Assembly: GCA_016776635.1 (NCBI GenBank)
Contig: JADHSZ010000006.1
Location: forward strand, 1 to 64,000
Length of the DNA stretch: 64,000 bases
Direction of reading: 5' to 3'
DNA from: Alphaproteobacteria bacterium
GTDB lineage: Bacteria > Pseudomonadota > Alphaproteobacteria > UBA11136
The notes under the pieces are model-generated. The model searched no databases and was not told where the DNA came from. It saw only the letters and a list, made by a program, of their open reading frames with translations. A program made the translations under genes and the position numbers. Below are positions 50,902 through 59,450 of this stretch, piece after piece. Position 1 is the first letter of the stretch. Each line of letters opens with the position of its first letter.

Positions 50902-51624
50902 ATGTTCGACGACGAAGATCATACAGACGAGGAATACACCGCCGAGATCAACAAGGGCTGGTTGATTATCTTCACCGACCTTGTGTCCCTTATGCTTGCC
51001 TTTTTCGTTCTGCTTTTTTCCATGTCCTCGGTGAATTCCGAGGATTGGAAAACCATTACCGAATCCCTGTCGCGCAGCTTGGCGCCGGACGCGGGTATCC
51101 TCAAAAGCTCGGCCGGCGCCGATCTTAATATCGCCGGCCGCACCCGAGACATGGCCATTGATCTGGGGTATCTCTCCGCCATCCTGGAGTCGCAGATGAA
51201 GGAAGCCGCCGATCTCGGCGATAACGTGATACATCAACTGGAAGACCGAATGGTGATCTCGTTGCCCAGTGATGTCCTGTTCCAGGTCGGCGCCGCCACC
51301 CTGTCGGAAAAGGGAAAGCGCGCCTTGCGCGACATGGGAAGTCTCCTCCGCAATGTGGGCAACAGAGTGGATGTGTTCGGGCATACGGACCCCACGCCGT
51401 TGCAAGGGGGAGGGTTTTCGAGCAACTGGGAACTGTCCATCTCCCGCGCCATCACGGTGGCCAATGAACTGCGGCGTGCGGGCTATCCCAAGGATATCCT
51501 CGCCTTTGGGGCGGCTGAGTCCCATTTTGAATTCTTAAGTCCAGAGCTTTCCAGGAAACAACGTACGGACCTGTCCCGCCGGGTAGATATTGTGGTATTA
51601 TCCTCGAAAGGGGGTAGATCTTGA
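50902..51624 (+). CDS. motB: flagellar stator protein MotB
   Basis: 240 residues. N-terminal helix with the ion-relay aspartate Asp26 (WLIIFTDLVSLMLAFFVLLF) and a C-terminal OmpA peptidoglycan-binding domain (VDVFGHTDPTPLQGG, then SISRAITVANELRRAG). It anchors the stator to the cell wall. The usual partner motA is not adjacent or anywhere in the window, so it must be elsewhere. It overlaps the next gene by four bases. Confidence 0.9.
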   Translation: MFDDEDHTDEEYTAEINKGWLIIFTDLVSLMLAFFVLLFSMSSVNSEDWKTITESLSRSLAPDAGILKSSAGADLNIAGRTRDMAIDLGYLSAILESQMKEAADLGDNVIHQLEDRMVISLPSDVLFQVGAATLSEKGKRALRDMGSLLRNVGNRVDVFGHTDPTPLQGGGFSSNWELSISRAITVANELRRAGYPKDILAFGAAESHFEFLSPELSRKQRTDLSRRVDIVVLSSKGGRS

Positions 51625-54600
51625 TATCACTGCCTTCCATCTCTGTTGTGCCGCGGCCCTTGCGGAAAGGGCTTGCCGCCGCCGTGGCGTTCTCCTTTGT
51701 GGTGTCCGCCGCCGGGTTGGCCCCTGGATTAATCCCCGGATTGGTAGCCGAGGCGGCGGCTCAGGAAGTTCCTTCCGGCCAGACCCTGCCTCAGCTGGAC
51801 CCCAATAAGGATGCCAGTAAGGATACCGGCACGGATCCCGCCAAAACAGCCGGGACGCCTGCCCCGGAAATATCCATCCCGGAAATTAAAATCCGTGCTT
51901 GGAACCACGACAGTTTCGGGCGCATCGTTTTCGAATGGACATCAAAGGTTGTTTTTGCCGCCAAGGTGGAGGGGGAGAAACTGTTCGTGCGCTTCTCCAA
52001 ACCTCTGCACAGCGATTTGACCCCCGTATTAAAGCAACTCTCACAATATGTGACGGCGGCGGAACTTGACGATGACGGCAAGACGGCGGTGTTCACCCTG
52101 AGCAAGCCTTTCAGCTATCGCGCTTTCCTCCACGATTACGCGGTGGTGGTGGACCTCTCGGACGTTGTTGGCGACGTAGCACCTGCCGTGGCGGCCGCGA
52201 AACCCGCCCCCCCAGCGCCCGCGGCAGAACCCCCAGCCCCGGCCCAGAAGGTAGAAACCCAGGCGGCGAAAACCCAGGCGGCGGAGACTCCTTCCCAGGC
52301 AGAGAAATCCCCCGTGGAAACAAAGCTGGAAACGAAATCGGCCAAGAAGGTGAAAATTCCAGCCAAGCCATCGAAAAAGCCCAAACAAAAGGCTCTCACC
52401 GCCGCCAAGAAACTGAATGTGCGCATCGGCAGCCATCCCGGGTTTACCCGTTTCGTCTTCGACTGGACATCGGCGGTGGAGTTCAAGGTCCGCCGCAGGG
52501 GGGTCAAGGCGACGGTTTCCTTCGACAAGCCGGCACGCATTAATGTGGGGAAGGTGCGCAAGGCTCTGCCCCCCGCTGTTCCTGAATTTAATGCGGCCAC
52601 CAGCGCAACCGGGCTGTCGGTGGACATGACCCTGACCGAAGGGTCACGGCTGCGGCATTTCCGCACCGGAGCCAAGGTGGTTGTGGATGTGCTCAAGCCG
52701 ACCGCCGAAACGGCGAAAGCCGCAAAGAAAAGTGTGAAGCAGGCCGTATCGCCACCTCCAAAGCCCGCCCCCGTCCTCGCCAAGTCCAAGAAGGGCGCGA
52801 AGTCTGCGCGGCCCACACAGCTTACCGCGGCGCCGGTCACCCCGGTGACGAAGGCCGAAGCGACCCCGGAAACGACTCCGGAATCACCTCCCTCCGCGGG
52901 AGAAGGGACACCAGAGGAGGCGCCAGAGGGAACGAGCGGAGATCTCGTGGGGGACAGCTGGGAACAGGAGGATGACGGAGAACCTCGCACCCTGACAGGG
53001 ATCATGGAAGACGATCTCTTCAGCCTCCGCTTTGACTGGCCGGAAGGGGTTGCCGCCGCCATTTACCGGCGCGCGGGTTATTTATGGTTCTTATTCGATC
53101 ACCTCGAAACACTGCGCCTGGCGAGCATCGTGGAGAAAAGCGAGCAGCGCCTGGAGGAACTGATACAGGTTCCCGATGCCCGCGCCACGATCCTTCGCGC
53201 GCGGGTGCGTTCCGGCATCAATCCCAGCCTGCGCAAGGAAGGCAATGTCTGGTTTGTGGATCTCAAACCCCAGACATTGCAGCCCGAAGTTCCCCTCATG
53301 ATCAAGGTCGAGCCGGAGGCGGAAGCCGGGCCCCGGCTTTTCCTGTCGGTGGACAATGCCGTGGACAAGATGACCATCCGTGACACGGTGGTGGGTGACA
53401 AGCTGTTCGTGGTGCCGGTCCCGGGCCTGGGCCAGGGCATCAACCGTAACCGTTCCTACGCCCAGTTCCTTCTCATCGGCACCGCTCAGGGAGTGGTGGT
53501 GGAACCTTACACGGACGGGCTTGATGTGCGGGTGGAAGCCGACGGAGTGGAAATCAGAAGTCAGGACGACCTGTTTATCTCGGCACGTCCCGCCAATTTT
53601 GATGAAGCCAGTCTGCTGGCGGGCGATTTTGACATGGAAGACAGCGGCGAATTTGAACCCATGCTCAATATGGAAAGATGGGCCCTTGGACCTTCGCCAT
53701 GGTTCTATGAATCGCGAAAAATCCTGCTTGGCGAAATTGCCGCGGCGCCTCCTGCCGAGCGCAACCAGCTGCGCCTTCAACTGGCCCAGTATTATTTCGC
53801 CAACGGCATGCCCGGAGACGCCGCCAGCCTGCTCAAGGTGATCGGCGAGGAAGAGCCGGAAATGGCCGAAGAGGCCGATTACAAACTGTTCCTCGGGATC
53901 AGCCTGTTCATGAACGGCAATTATCTGGAATCGGGAAAATATCTGTATTCCCAGGGCATGGCCGGTCTGCCCGAGGGGGTGCTGTGGCAGGCGGCGCTGG
54001 CCGCGGAGCAGGGGGACTGGGAGGAGGCCATTGACGGGTTTTCCCGTTCCGCCAACCTGATAGGGGTCTATCCCACGAATATACAGCGCAAGCTGGGCCT
54101 GTTGGCGGCGGAAACAGTCATCGCCAATGAAAATTATGAGGCGGCGAAGTCATTCCTGGATCTCGTCAAGGAAAGCGATCCTTCGGCCGCCGAACTCAAC
54201 TATGCCTCCTATTTACTGGGTGAGGCTTTTATGGCCACTGACGCCACCGACAACGCCATGGCGATTTGGGACAAGGTGATCGAGGGCAGCGACCGCCGCA
54301 GCCGGGCCAAGGCTATCTATGCCAAGGTCAACTATCTTTTCGACAACGGTTCCCTGACACAGGGCGAACTGATTGAGGAACTCGAGAAGCTGCGTTTTGT
54401 TTGGCGCGGCGACCAGTTCGAGTTTGCCCTGCTGGAACGTCTCGGCGATCTTTATCTTGAGGATGGGGATTTCCAGAACTCGCTGGTTACCCTGAAACAG
54501 GCGGCCACGGCCTTCCCCCGTCACGAAAAGGCACGCGAGCTGACGAAAAAGATGGGTGATACCTTCGTCAGTCTCTACCTTGACGGCACCGCCGATGAGC

Positions 54601-55475
54601 TGCCTCCGATCAAGGCCCTGGCCATCTTCAACGAATTCCGCGAATTGACTCCGGGCGGAAAAAACGGCGACCGGATGATCCGTAATCTGGCCGACCGCAT
54701 GGTGGCCGTGGATCTTCTCGACCAGGCCGAGGAACTGCTGGACCAGCAGATCAAATTCCGTCTCCAGGGAGTGGAAAAGGCCGAGGTGGGAGCACAGCTG
54801 GCTTTCATCCAGATTCTCGACCAGACGCCCGAGCAAGCCCTCAAGACCCTGAGCGATACCGCGGAGAAGGACTTGTCTTCCGGTCTCGTTAGACGCCGCC
54901 GCCACCTTGAGGCCCGGGCCCTGGTGGACCTTGACCGGCGGCCCGAAGCATTGGCTCTTATCCAGGGTGATGAGAGTCTCGACGCCGAGAAGCTGCGCGC
55001 CGATATCTTCTGGCGCGAGCAGAACTGGGCGTCGGCCGCCGGCGCCATTTCCAGGGCGGTGGAAAAAATAGAACATCCTCCCGCCATGAAGGCCGGACCG
55101 CCAACGCCTGAGGAAGAGGCGGTGGCGGCGGCGGAGACTTCCGCCATTGGGGCCGAAGGGGAAGCCGCCGACGACGAAGCGCCGGCCCTGGCCGAGCCCG
55201 AGGTAGTGAGCCCCCATCTTCTCATGCGCTGGGCCGTGGCCCTGGCCTTGAGCGACAACATGGCCGGGCTTTTCTACCTGCGTGACAAATATTCGGACTT
55301 CATGGGGCGCAGCCCCTATCTCGACGATTTCACGGTCATCGTTACCGAGCCCACAGGCTCCGCCGACAGCATGAAAGCCATCGTTGACCGCCTCAAGGAG
55401 GTCAACAAATACGAGTCCTTCATGGCCGGCTATCGCGAGCGTCTGGAAGACCAGGACCTCTCCGCCATTAACTGA
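51621..55475 (+). CDS. large periplasmic beta/TPR-repeat protein, motor-associated (unknown)
   Basis: 1284 residues from a TTG overlapping the motB stop, with GGGGGTAG before it. A signal peptide precedes AAAQEVPS. Three AMIN-like beta modules follow (SFGRIVFEWTSKV; GFTRFVFDWTSAV; LFSLRFDWPEGV), separated by Ala/Pro/Lys-rich linkers. From ~690 to ~1160 there is an all-helical TPR-like solenoid (LQLAQYYFANGMPGDAASLL, LGDLYLEDGDFQNSLVTLKQA in outline), with a final short domain. No membrane segment other than the signal is seen. Periplasmic TPR proteins next to motB, such as PflA in Campylobacter, help position stators; a similar role is plausible but unproven. Confidence 0.7.
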   Translation: MISLPSISVVPRPLRKGLAAAVAFSFVVSAAGLAPGLIPGLVAEAAAQEVPSGQTLPQLDPNKDASKDTGTDPAKTAGTPAPEISIPEIKIRAWNHDSFGRIVFEWTSKVVFAAKVEGEKLFVRFSKPLHSDLTPVLKQLSQYVTAAELDDDGKTAVFTLSKPFSYRAFLHDYAVVVDLSDVVGDVAPAVAAAKPAPPAPAAEPPAPAQKVETQAAKTQAAETPSQAEKSPVETKLETKSAKKVKIPAKPSKKPKQKALTAAKKLNVRIGSHPGFTRFVFDWTSAVEFKVRRRGVKATVSFDKPARINVGKVRKALPPAVPEFNAATSATGLSVDMTLTEGSRLRHFRTGAKVVVDVLKPTAETAKAAKKSVKQAVSPPPKPAPVLAKSKKGAKSARPTQLTAAPVTPVTKAEATPETTPESPPSAGEGTPEEAPEGTSGDLVGDSWEQEDDGEPRTLTGIMEDDLFSLRFDWPEGVAAAIYRRAGYLWFLFDHLETLRLASIVEKSEQRLEELIQVPDARATILRARVRSGINPSLRKEGNVWFVDLKPQTLQPEVPLMIKVEPEAEAGPRLFLSVDNAVDKMTIRDTVVGDKLFVVPVPGLGQGINRNRSYAQFLLIGTAQGVVVEPYTDGLDVRVEADGVEIRSQDDLFISARPANFDEASLLAGDFDMEDSGEFEPMLNMERWALGPSPWFYESRKILLGEIAAAPPAERNQLRLQLAQYYFANGMPGDAASLLKVIGEEEPEMAEEADYKLFLGISLFMNGNYLESGKYLYSQGMAGLPEGVLWQAALAAEQGDWEEAIDGFSRSANLIGVYPTNIQRKLGLLAAETVIANENYEAAKSFLDLVKESDPSAAELNYASYLLGEAFMATDATDNAMAIWDKVIEGSDRRSRAKAIYAKVNYLFDNGSLTQGELIEELEKLRFVWRGDQFEFALLERLGDLYLEDGDFQNSLVTLKQAATAFPRHEKARELTKKMGDTFVSLYLDGTADELPPIKALAIFNEFRELTPGGKNGDRMIRNLADRMVAVDLLDQAEELLDQQIKFRLQGVEKAEVGAQLAFIQILDQTPEQALKTLSDTAEKDLSSGLVRRRRHLEARALVDLDRRPEALALIQGDESLDAEKLRADIFWREQNWASAAGAISRAVEKIEHPPAMKAGPPTPEEEAVAAAETSAIGAEGEAADDEAPALAEPEVVSPHLLMRWAVALALSDNMAGLFYLRDKYSDFMGRSPYLDDFTVIVTEPTGSADSMKAIVDRLKEVNKYESFMAGYRERLEDQDLSAIN

Positions 55476-55517
55476 CGTTGCATGGTCTAGAAGCGCGGCC
55501 TTGCGGGGGGGTGCCCG

Positions 55518-56264
55518 TTACGGTGTGAAGCTCTGCACCACGCTGCCGGCAACCAGGTACCAGCCATCCACGAGGACGAAGAAAATCAGCTTGAACGGCA
55601 GCGAGATGATAATCGGTGGCAGCATCATCATGCCCATGGACATGAGAATGGACGCCACTACCATGTCAATGACGAGAAAGGGAACGAAGATCAGGAACCC
55701 GATCTCGAAGGCGCGGCGCAACTCGCTGATGACGAAAGCCGGGATCAGCACCCGCAGGGGGACCGCTTCCGGGCTTTCCACATCCTCCATATCGGCAATA
55801 TCGAGAAACAGAACCAGGTCCTTTTCGCGCACCTGTTTGCGCATGAAGGCGTGGAAGGGGGCGGTGGTTCTCTCGAAGGATTCCTCCTCGGTGATCTCGT
55901 TTTCAATCAGGGGAGCCAGGCCTTCGGAATAGGCGGTCTCGAAGGTGGGCGTCATGATGAAAAGCGTCAGGAACAGGGCCAGTCCCACCAAAACGGTGTT
56001 GGGCGGCGTCTGTTGCAGGCCCAGTGCCGAGCGCAGGAAGGAAAAAACCACCACGATACGGATGAAAGAGGTGGTCATGATCAGGATCGACGGCGCCAGG
56101 GACAGGACCGTCAGCAGGACGATCAGCTGGAAGACGCGTCCGGTGGCCGTGGGGCCTTCGCCGAAATCGAAGGAAAAGTTCTGCGCCAGCGCCGGCGCCA
56201 CGAACAGGACGGTGGCGAGTAGGGAAAGAACCGTGGCCGCAGCAAGGAGAGGTCGTGTCTTCAT
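55518..56264 (-). CDS. fliP: flagellar export gate protein FliP
   Basis: 248 residues from the ATG at 56264, which starts a cleavable signal peptide (LLAAATVLSLLATVLFVAPALA). Four membrane helices follow, with diagnostic LTVLSLAPSILIMTTSFIRI, RSALGLQQTPPN and FLIFVPFLVIDMVVASILMSMGM. It is a core component of the FliPQR export pore; fliQ and fliR are 3 kb away on the other strand. It starts 4 bases after fliO. Confidence 0.96.
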   Translation of the reverse strand: MKTRPLLAAATVLSLLATVLFVAPALAQNFSFDFGEGPTATGRVFQLIVLLTVLSLAPSILIMTTSFIRIVVVFSFLRSALGLQQTPPNTVLVGLALFLTLFIMTPTFETAYSEGLAPLIENEITEEESFERTTAPFHAFMRKQVREKDLVLFLDIADMEDVESPEAVPLRVLIPAFVISELRRAFEIGFLIFVPFLVIDMVVASILMSMGMMMLPPIIISLPFKLIFFVLVDGWYLVAGSVVQSFTP

Positions 56265-56268
56265 GGGG

Positions 56269-56601
56269 TTACCCGCTTTCCTGGGTGGTGCCGGTTTCAT
56301 GGCTTTGGTCCGTTTCCTCATTTGTCGGGGACTCGGCCTTGATTCCCGATTCGATCAGAAGGTCCGAGGTGGGCCCCAGAAGCACCAGATGCTCGGTGCC
56401 GTCCCTGCGCACCAATGCTAGCCGCCGTTTGGCATCCACCGGAATGACCTCAACCACGGCAATGCGCTTTTTTCCGTTGCCGGAGCGTGGCGCCGAGATC
56501 AGACCAAAGCCGAAACGCCGCACAAGAAGCGCGAATATCCCGATCAGCCCGAGAACGAAAAGAAGGGCGGCCAGGAATTGGATATAGACCTCGGTTTCCA
56601 T
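56269..56601 (-). CDS. fliO: flagellar biosynthetic protein FliO
   Basis: 110 residues: one membrane helix (IQFLAALLFVLGLIGIFALL), then the FliO cytoplasmic domain (GLISAPRSGNGKKRIAVVEVI in outline, VDAKRRLALVRRDGTEHLVLL in outline) and a Ser/Glu/Thr-rich tail. FliO helps assemble FliP. Size and position before fliP support the call. Confidence 0.88.
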   Translation of the reverse strand: METEVYIQFLAALLFVLGLIGIFALLVRRFGFGLISAPRSGNGKKRIAVVEVIPVDAKRRLALVRRDGTEHLVLLGPTSDLLIESGIKAESPTNEETDQSHETGTTQESG

Positions 56602-56625
56602 TGTTAGGACGTAGCCGTGGAATTG

Positions 56626-56967
56626 CTATTTTGTTTTCGGAGGCAAGGAACTGCCATAGGCAGAGGTGGCTCGTTGACGGTCGGAGATTCCCCTGATCTC
56701 CTCGGCCAGGGCTTGATGCTGTTCCTTGAGGTCCTCCTCGAGATGGGCAATCTCGTCGGAAAGGGCGATGAGGCTGTTTAAAAGTGGCTCTCCTTCGGAA
56801 CCCGGAAGGGTACCGATAAGGGCGCAGATTTCCCCGACCTCCTTCTCCATCCCGGAAAGATCCACGTCGCTTTGCAGGGAGCCTTCCCCCTTCAGGGCTT
56901 CGCGAACGGTTGCGCAGAAAGCGGAAAAGCCGTCGAGACGCCGCTTGATTTCATCGAGATCGTTCAT
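56626..56967 (-). CDS. small coiled-coil protein of unknown function
   Basis: 113 residues, helical and acidic (LDEIKRRLDGFSAFCATVREA in outline; IALSDEIAHLEEDLKEQHQAL in outline). No recognised family. It sits between the FlhB-like gene and fliO on the same strand, 13 bases after the former, so it is probably co-transcribed and flagellar. Confidence 0.65.
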   Translation of the reverse strand: MNDLDEIKRRLDGFSAFCATVREALKGEGSLQSDVDLSGMEKEVGEICALIGTLPGSEGEPLLNSLIALSDEIAHLEEDLKEQHQALAEEIRGISDRQRATSAYGSSLPPKTK

Positions 56968-56980
56968 CAGCCCTCAACCG

Positions 56981-57367
56981 TTATGTTGCCGGGGAAGGGG
57001 AGCCGTCGCCGGACGGGTTCTCCGGAAGGCCCGCGGCGGCCATCTCCAGCTTCTGGAACTCGCCGTTGGCGTAATACACGTAGGCCATAATTTCGGCAAT
57101 GGCGGCAAATGCTTCGAGCGGGATTTCACTATCCACGTCGATGGCGGAAAGGATTTTCGCCAGATCGGCGTCCTCACGGACCTTGATGCCGTGGGCGAAG
57201 GCCAGGTGGAGAATCTGTTCGGCGAAGGTGCCCTTTCCCTTGGCCACCACACGCGGAGCATTCTCCTTCTCCAGGTCGTGACTCAGGGCCACGGCCAGAG
57301 CCGGCTCAAGAACTTGCGATGAAGAATCGGCCGTCGAAGGAGCCGGCTTTTTTGATTTGTTTTTCAA
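56981..57367 (-). CDS. stand-alone FlhB C-terminal-domain homolog
   Basis: 128 residues. The core AVALSHDLEKENAPRVVAKGKG, AEQILHLAFAHGIKV and PLEAFAAIAEIMAYVYY matches the cytoplasmic C-terminal domain of FlhB/YscU proteins. It lacks the NPTH self-cleavage loop and the membrane half. Such FlhX-type paralogs can partly replace the FlhB C-terminal domain in export switching. A full-length flhB with NPTH is at 60219. Confidence 0.85.
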   Translation of the reverse strand: MKNKSKKPAPSTADSSSQVLEPALAVALSHDLEKENAPRVVAKGKGTFAEQILHLAFAHGIKVREDADLAKILSAIDVDSEIPLEAFAAIAEIMAYVYYANGEFQKLEMAAAGLPENPSGDGSPSPAT

Positions 57368-57456
57368 TGCCTTGCATCCATGATGAGCAGACAGGAAGGG
57401 ATGTGAATGCGAGCCATGATAGCGTTCAATAACCTAAAGAAATATTTAATTCGCCA

Positions 57457-57687
57457 TTACTCCGGGCTTTTCTTCTGTTGCAGGGCATCCATCAGGGAAT
57501 CCCGGGTTCCCACGGCGGAACGGTTTTCCTCCTGAATCCTCTCGTGCAGTTCCTGACGCAGAACCGAAGCATCCGATGGGTAGGTAAACCCCAACTTGAT
57601 GGTTTTTCCTCTGATCTCAACGACGGTCACCTTGATGGAGTCGTTGATGATGACCGATTCGCCGATTTTTCGCGTTAAATAGAGCAT
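57457..57687 (-). CDS. csrA: carbon storage/translational regulator CsrA
   Basis: 76 residues: MLYLTRKIGESVIINDSIKV and GFTYPSDASVLRQELHERI are typical of CsrA, with a short extra C-terminal helix. CsrA binds GGA motifs in mRNA leaders and in flagellated bacteria represses flagellin translation unless held by FliW, which is encoded at 34.1 kb. Confidence 0.94.
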   Translation of the reverse strand: MLYLTRKIGESVIINDSIKVTVVEIRGKTIKLGFTYPSDASVLRQELHERIQEENRSAVGTRDSLMDALQQKKSPE

Positions 57688-57793
57688 AGATACAATTTTA
57701 CCAAAATTCTATTAATGTTCATTCTTTTTTAACTCGCGCCTAGCATACTCAGCCTGAAGGAATATTTCTAACTCCGATTAAGGGTTTTTACCC

Positions 57794-57809
57794 TGGCACG
57801 GGAATTGCG
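57794..57809 (+). promoter_or_regulatory. sigma-54 promoter of flgB operon
   Basis: TGGCACGGGAATTGCG, a match to TGGCACGNNNNTTGC, 128 bases upstream of flgB. The 249-base csrA-flgB gap has no other clear element. Confidence 0.8.
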
Positions 57810-57936
57810 TCGTGGAGAACACCGGAAACGGCGGGGCTTCCTTTTATGAGCGGCTTTCAAGTCTTTTTCGGTGGGGGCCTCGGGCGTCCGGGCGCACCCC
57901 TGACCAGACCATAACCTGATTATTCGGTGGACACAG

Positions 57937-58356
57937 ATGGCTCTTACTGATCTTCCTATTTTTTCCATGATTTCCAAGCGCTTAGCCTGGCTTGCCCAGC
58001 GCCAGCGCATACTCTCCCAGAATATTTCCAACGCCGATACGCCGCGCTACAAGGCCAAGGATCTCGAAGAGCTGGACTTCGATAAAATTCTGCGCCAGAC
58101 CCGGTTCAGGAATTTCAAAATGAAGGCCTCGAGCCCGGCACATATTGCCTCAAGCACTACCGAGGCGACCCGGCCCAACAAATACCGCATCATCCAACAG
58201 GAAACCGATTATGAAACGGCCCTGATGGGCAATTCGGTCTCTCTGGAAGAACAGCTCATGGCCTCTTCGCAGACGGCCATGGATTATGAAATGACCACCA
58301 ATCTTTACAAGAAGCATTTGCAGATGTTCCGCGATGCCATCGGTCGCATCAGATAA
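57937..58356 (+). CDS. flgB: proximal rod protein FlgB
   Basis: 139 residues: RQRILSQNISNADTPRYKAKD near the N-terminus and MDYEMTTNLYKKHLQMFRDAIG at the end (in outline) are FlgB signatures. It forms the proximal rod with FlgC and FlgF. First gene of flgB-flgC-fliE-fliQ-fliR-flhB. Confidence 0.95.
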   Translation: MALTDLPIFSMISKRLAWLAQRQRILSQNISNADTPRYKAKDLEELDFDKILRQTRFRNFKMKASSPAHIASSTTEATRPNKYRIIQQETDYETALMGNSVSLEEQLMASSQTAMDYEMTTNLYKKHLQMFRDAIGRIR

Positions 58357-58378
58357 CCTGGAATAGAGGAAGGAACCA

Positions 58379-58789
58379 ATGGGAGACCTCACTGATTCTC
58401 TGAAAATTTCAGCCGCCGGCATGAAAGTGCAGGGCGTGCGCGTACGTGTGATTTCGGAAAACATGGCCAACGCCGATTCTCTGGCCATGACGCCCGGTGG
58501 CGATCCCTACCGCCGCCAGATCATTTCCTTCCAGAATACCCTGGACCGGGAACTGGGACTCAAGACCGTGAACGTGAGGAAGATCGGCGAGGACTCGTCC
58601 GAATTCGGCAAGAGGTATGATCCCGGTCATCCCGCGGCCGACGACATCGGCTATGTCCAGACCACCAACGTCAACGGGCTTATAGAAATGATGGACATGC
58701 GTCAGGCTCAGCGCAGTTATGAAGCCAATCTCAATGCCATTACCGTGTCAAAAACCATGCTCCAACGCACGGTGGATATGTTACGCTAG
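58379..58789 (+). CDS. flgC: proximal rod protein FlgC
   Basis: 136 residues: LKISAAGMKVQGVRVRVISE, ANADSLAMTPGGDPYRRQ and the C-terminal NVNGLIEMMDMRQAQRSYEA are FlgC hallmarks. It starts 22 bases after flgB. Confidence 0.96.
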   Translation: MGDLTDSLKISAAGMKVQGVRVRVISENMANADSLAMTPGGDPYRRQIISFQNTLDRELGLKTVNVRKIGEDSSEFGKRYDPGHPAADDIGYVQTTNVNGLIEMMDMRQAQRSYEANLNAITVSKTMLQRTVDMLR

Positions 58790-58844
58790 CTGAAGCTTCT
58801 TTTTCCCGTTCCCGATTTCCGCCCCGATTTCTGGAGTACCCTTT

Positions 58845-59153
58845 ATGCCCATGAATATCGACAACGTTATTTCCGCCTATACCGACCCCACCAAGGGTGG
58901 CGGCGGTCTGGAATCGCGTAATAAGGTGGACCCGGGCGAGGATTTCGCCTCCTTGGTGAAACAGGCCGCGGAAACCGCCCTCGAGGCCAGCGAAAAAAGC
59001 GAACTGATGAGCATGCAGTCGCTCTCCGGCAAGACGGACATCACCGAGGTGGTGGCCGCCGTGGCCAATGCCGAACTGACCCTGCAGACGGTGATTGCCG
59101 TTCGTGACAGGGTGATCCAGGCTTATCAGGAAATTATCCGTATGCCCCTATAG
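58845..59153 (+). CDS. fliE: basal-body MS ring/rod linker FliE
   Basis: 102 residues. C-terminal FASLVKQAAETALEASEKSE and ITEVVAAVANAELTLQTVIA, then VRDRVIQAYQEIIRMPL, are typical of FliE, which joins the MS ring to the rod. Start at 58845; a second ATG two codons later is equally possible. Confidence 0.94.
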   Translation: MPMNIDNVISAYTDPTKGGGGLESRNKVDPGEDFASLVKQAAETALEASEKSELMSMQSLSGKTDITEVVAAVANAELTLQTVIAVRDRVIQAYQEIIRMPL

Positions 59154-59166
59154 CGCAGGTGGCGTT

Positions 59167-59433
59167 ATGAATCAGCTCGAAGTTCTTGAAATTGCGCGTG
59201 ATGCGGTGATCGTGGTGATCAAGATTGCCTCGCCCGTCATGCTGATCGCGCTTCTCGTGGGTCTGACGGTTTCCCTGTTCCAGGCTCTGACCCAGATCCA
59301 GGAAATGACCCTGGCCTTTGTGCCGAAGATTTTGGTGATCTTCATTTCCATGGTTGTTTTTCTGCCCTTCATGCTGGCGACCCTGATGGAGTTCGCCAAA
59401 CAGCTTATGGACCGCATCGTTGCCCTTGGCTGA
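59167..59433 (+). CDS. fliQ: flagellar export gate protein FliQ
   Basis: 88 residues with two membrane helices: VIVVIKIASPVMLIALLVGL and VPKILVIFISMVVFLPFML. LFQALTQIQEMTL between them is the FliQ signature. Lies 13 bases after fliE. Confidence 0.96.
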   Translation: MNQLEVLEIARDAVIVVIKIASPVMLIALLVGLTVSLFQALTQIQEMTLAFVPKILVIFISMVVFLPFMLATLMEFAKQLMDRIVALG

Positions 59434-59450
59434 AAGAGTTCCAGGCGCCC

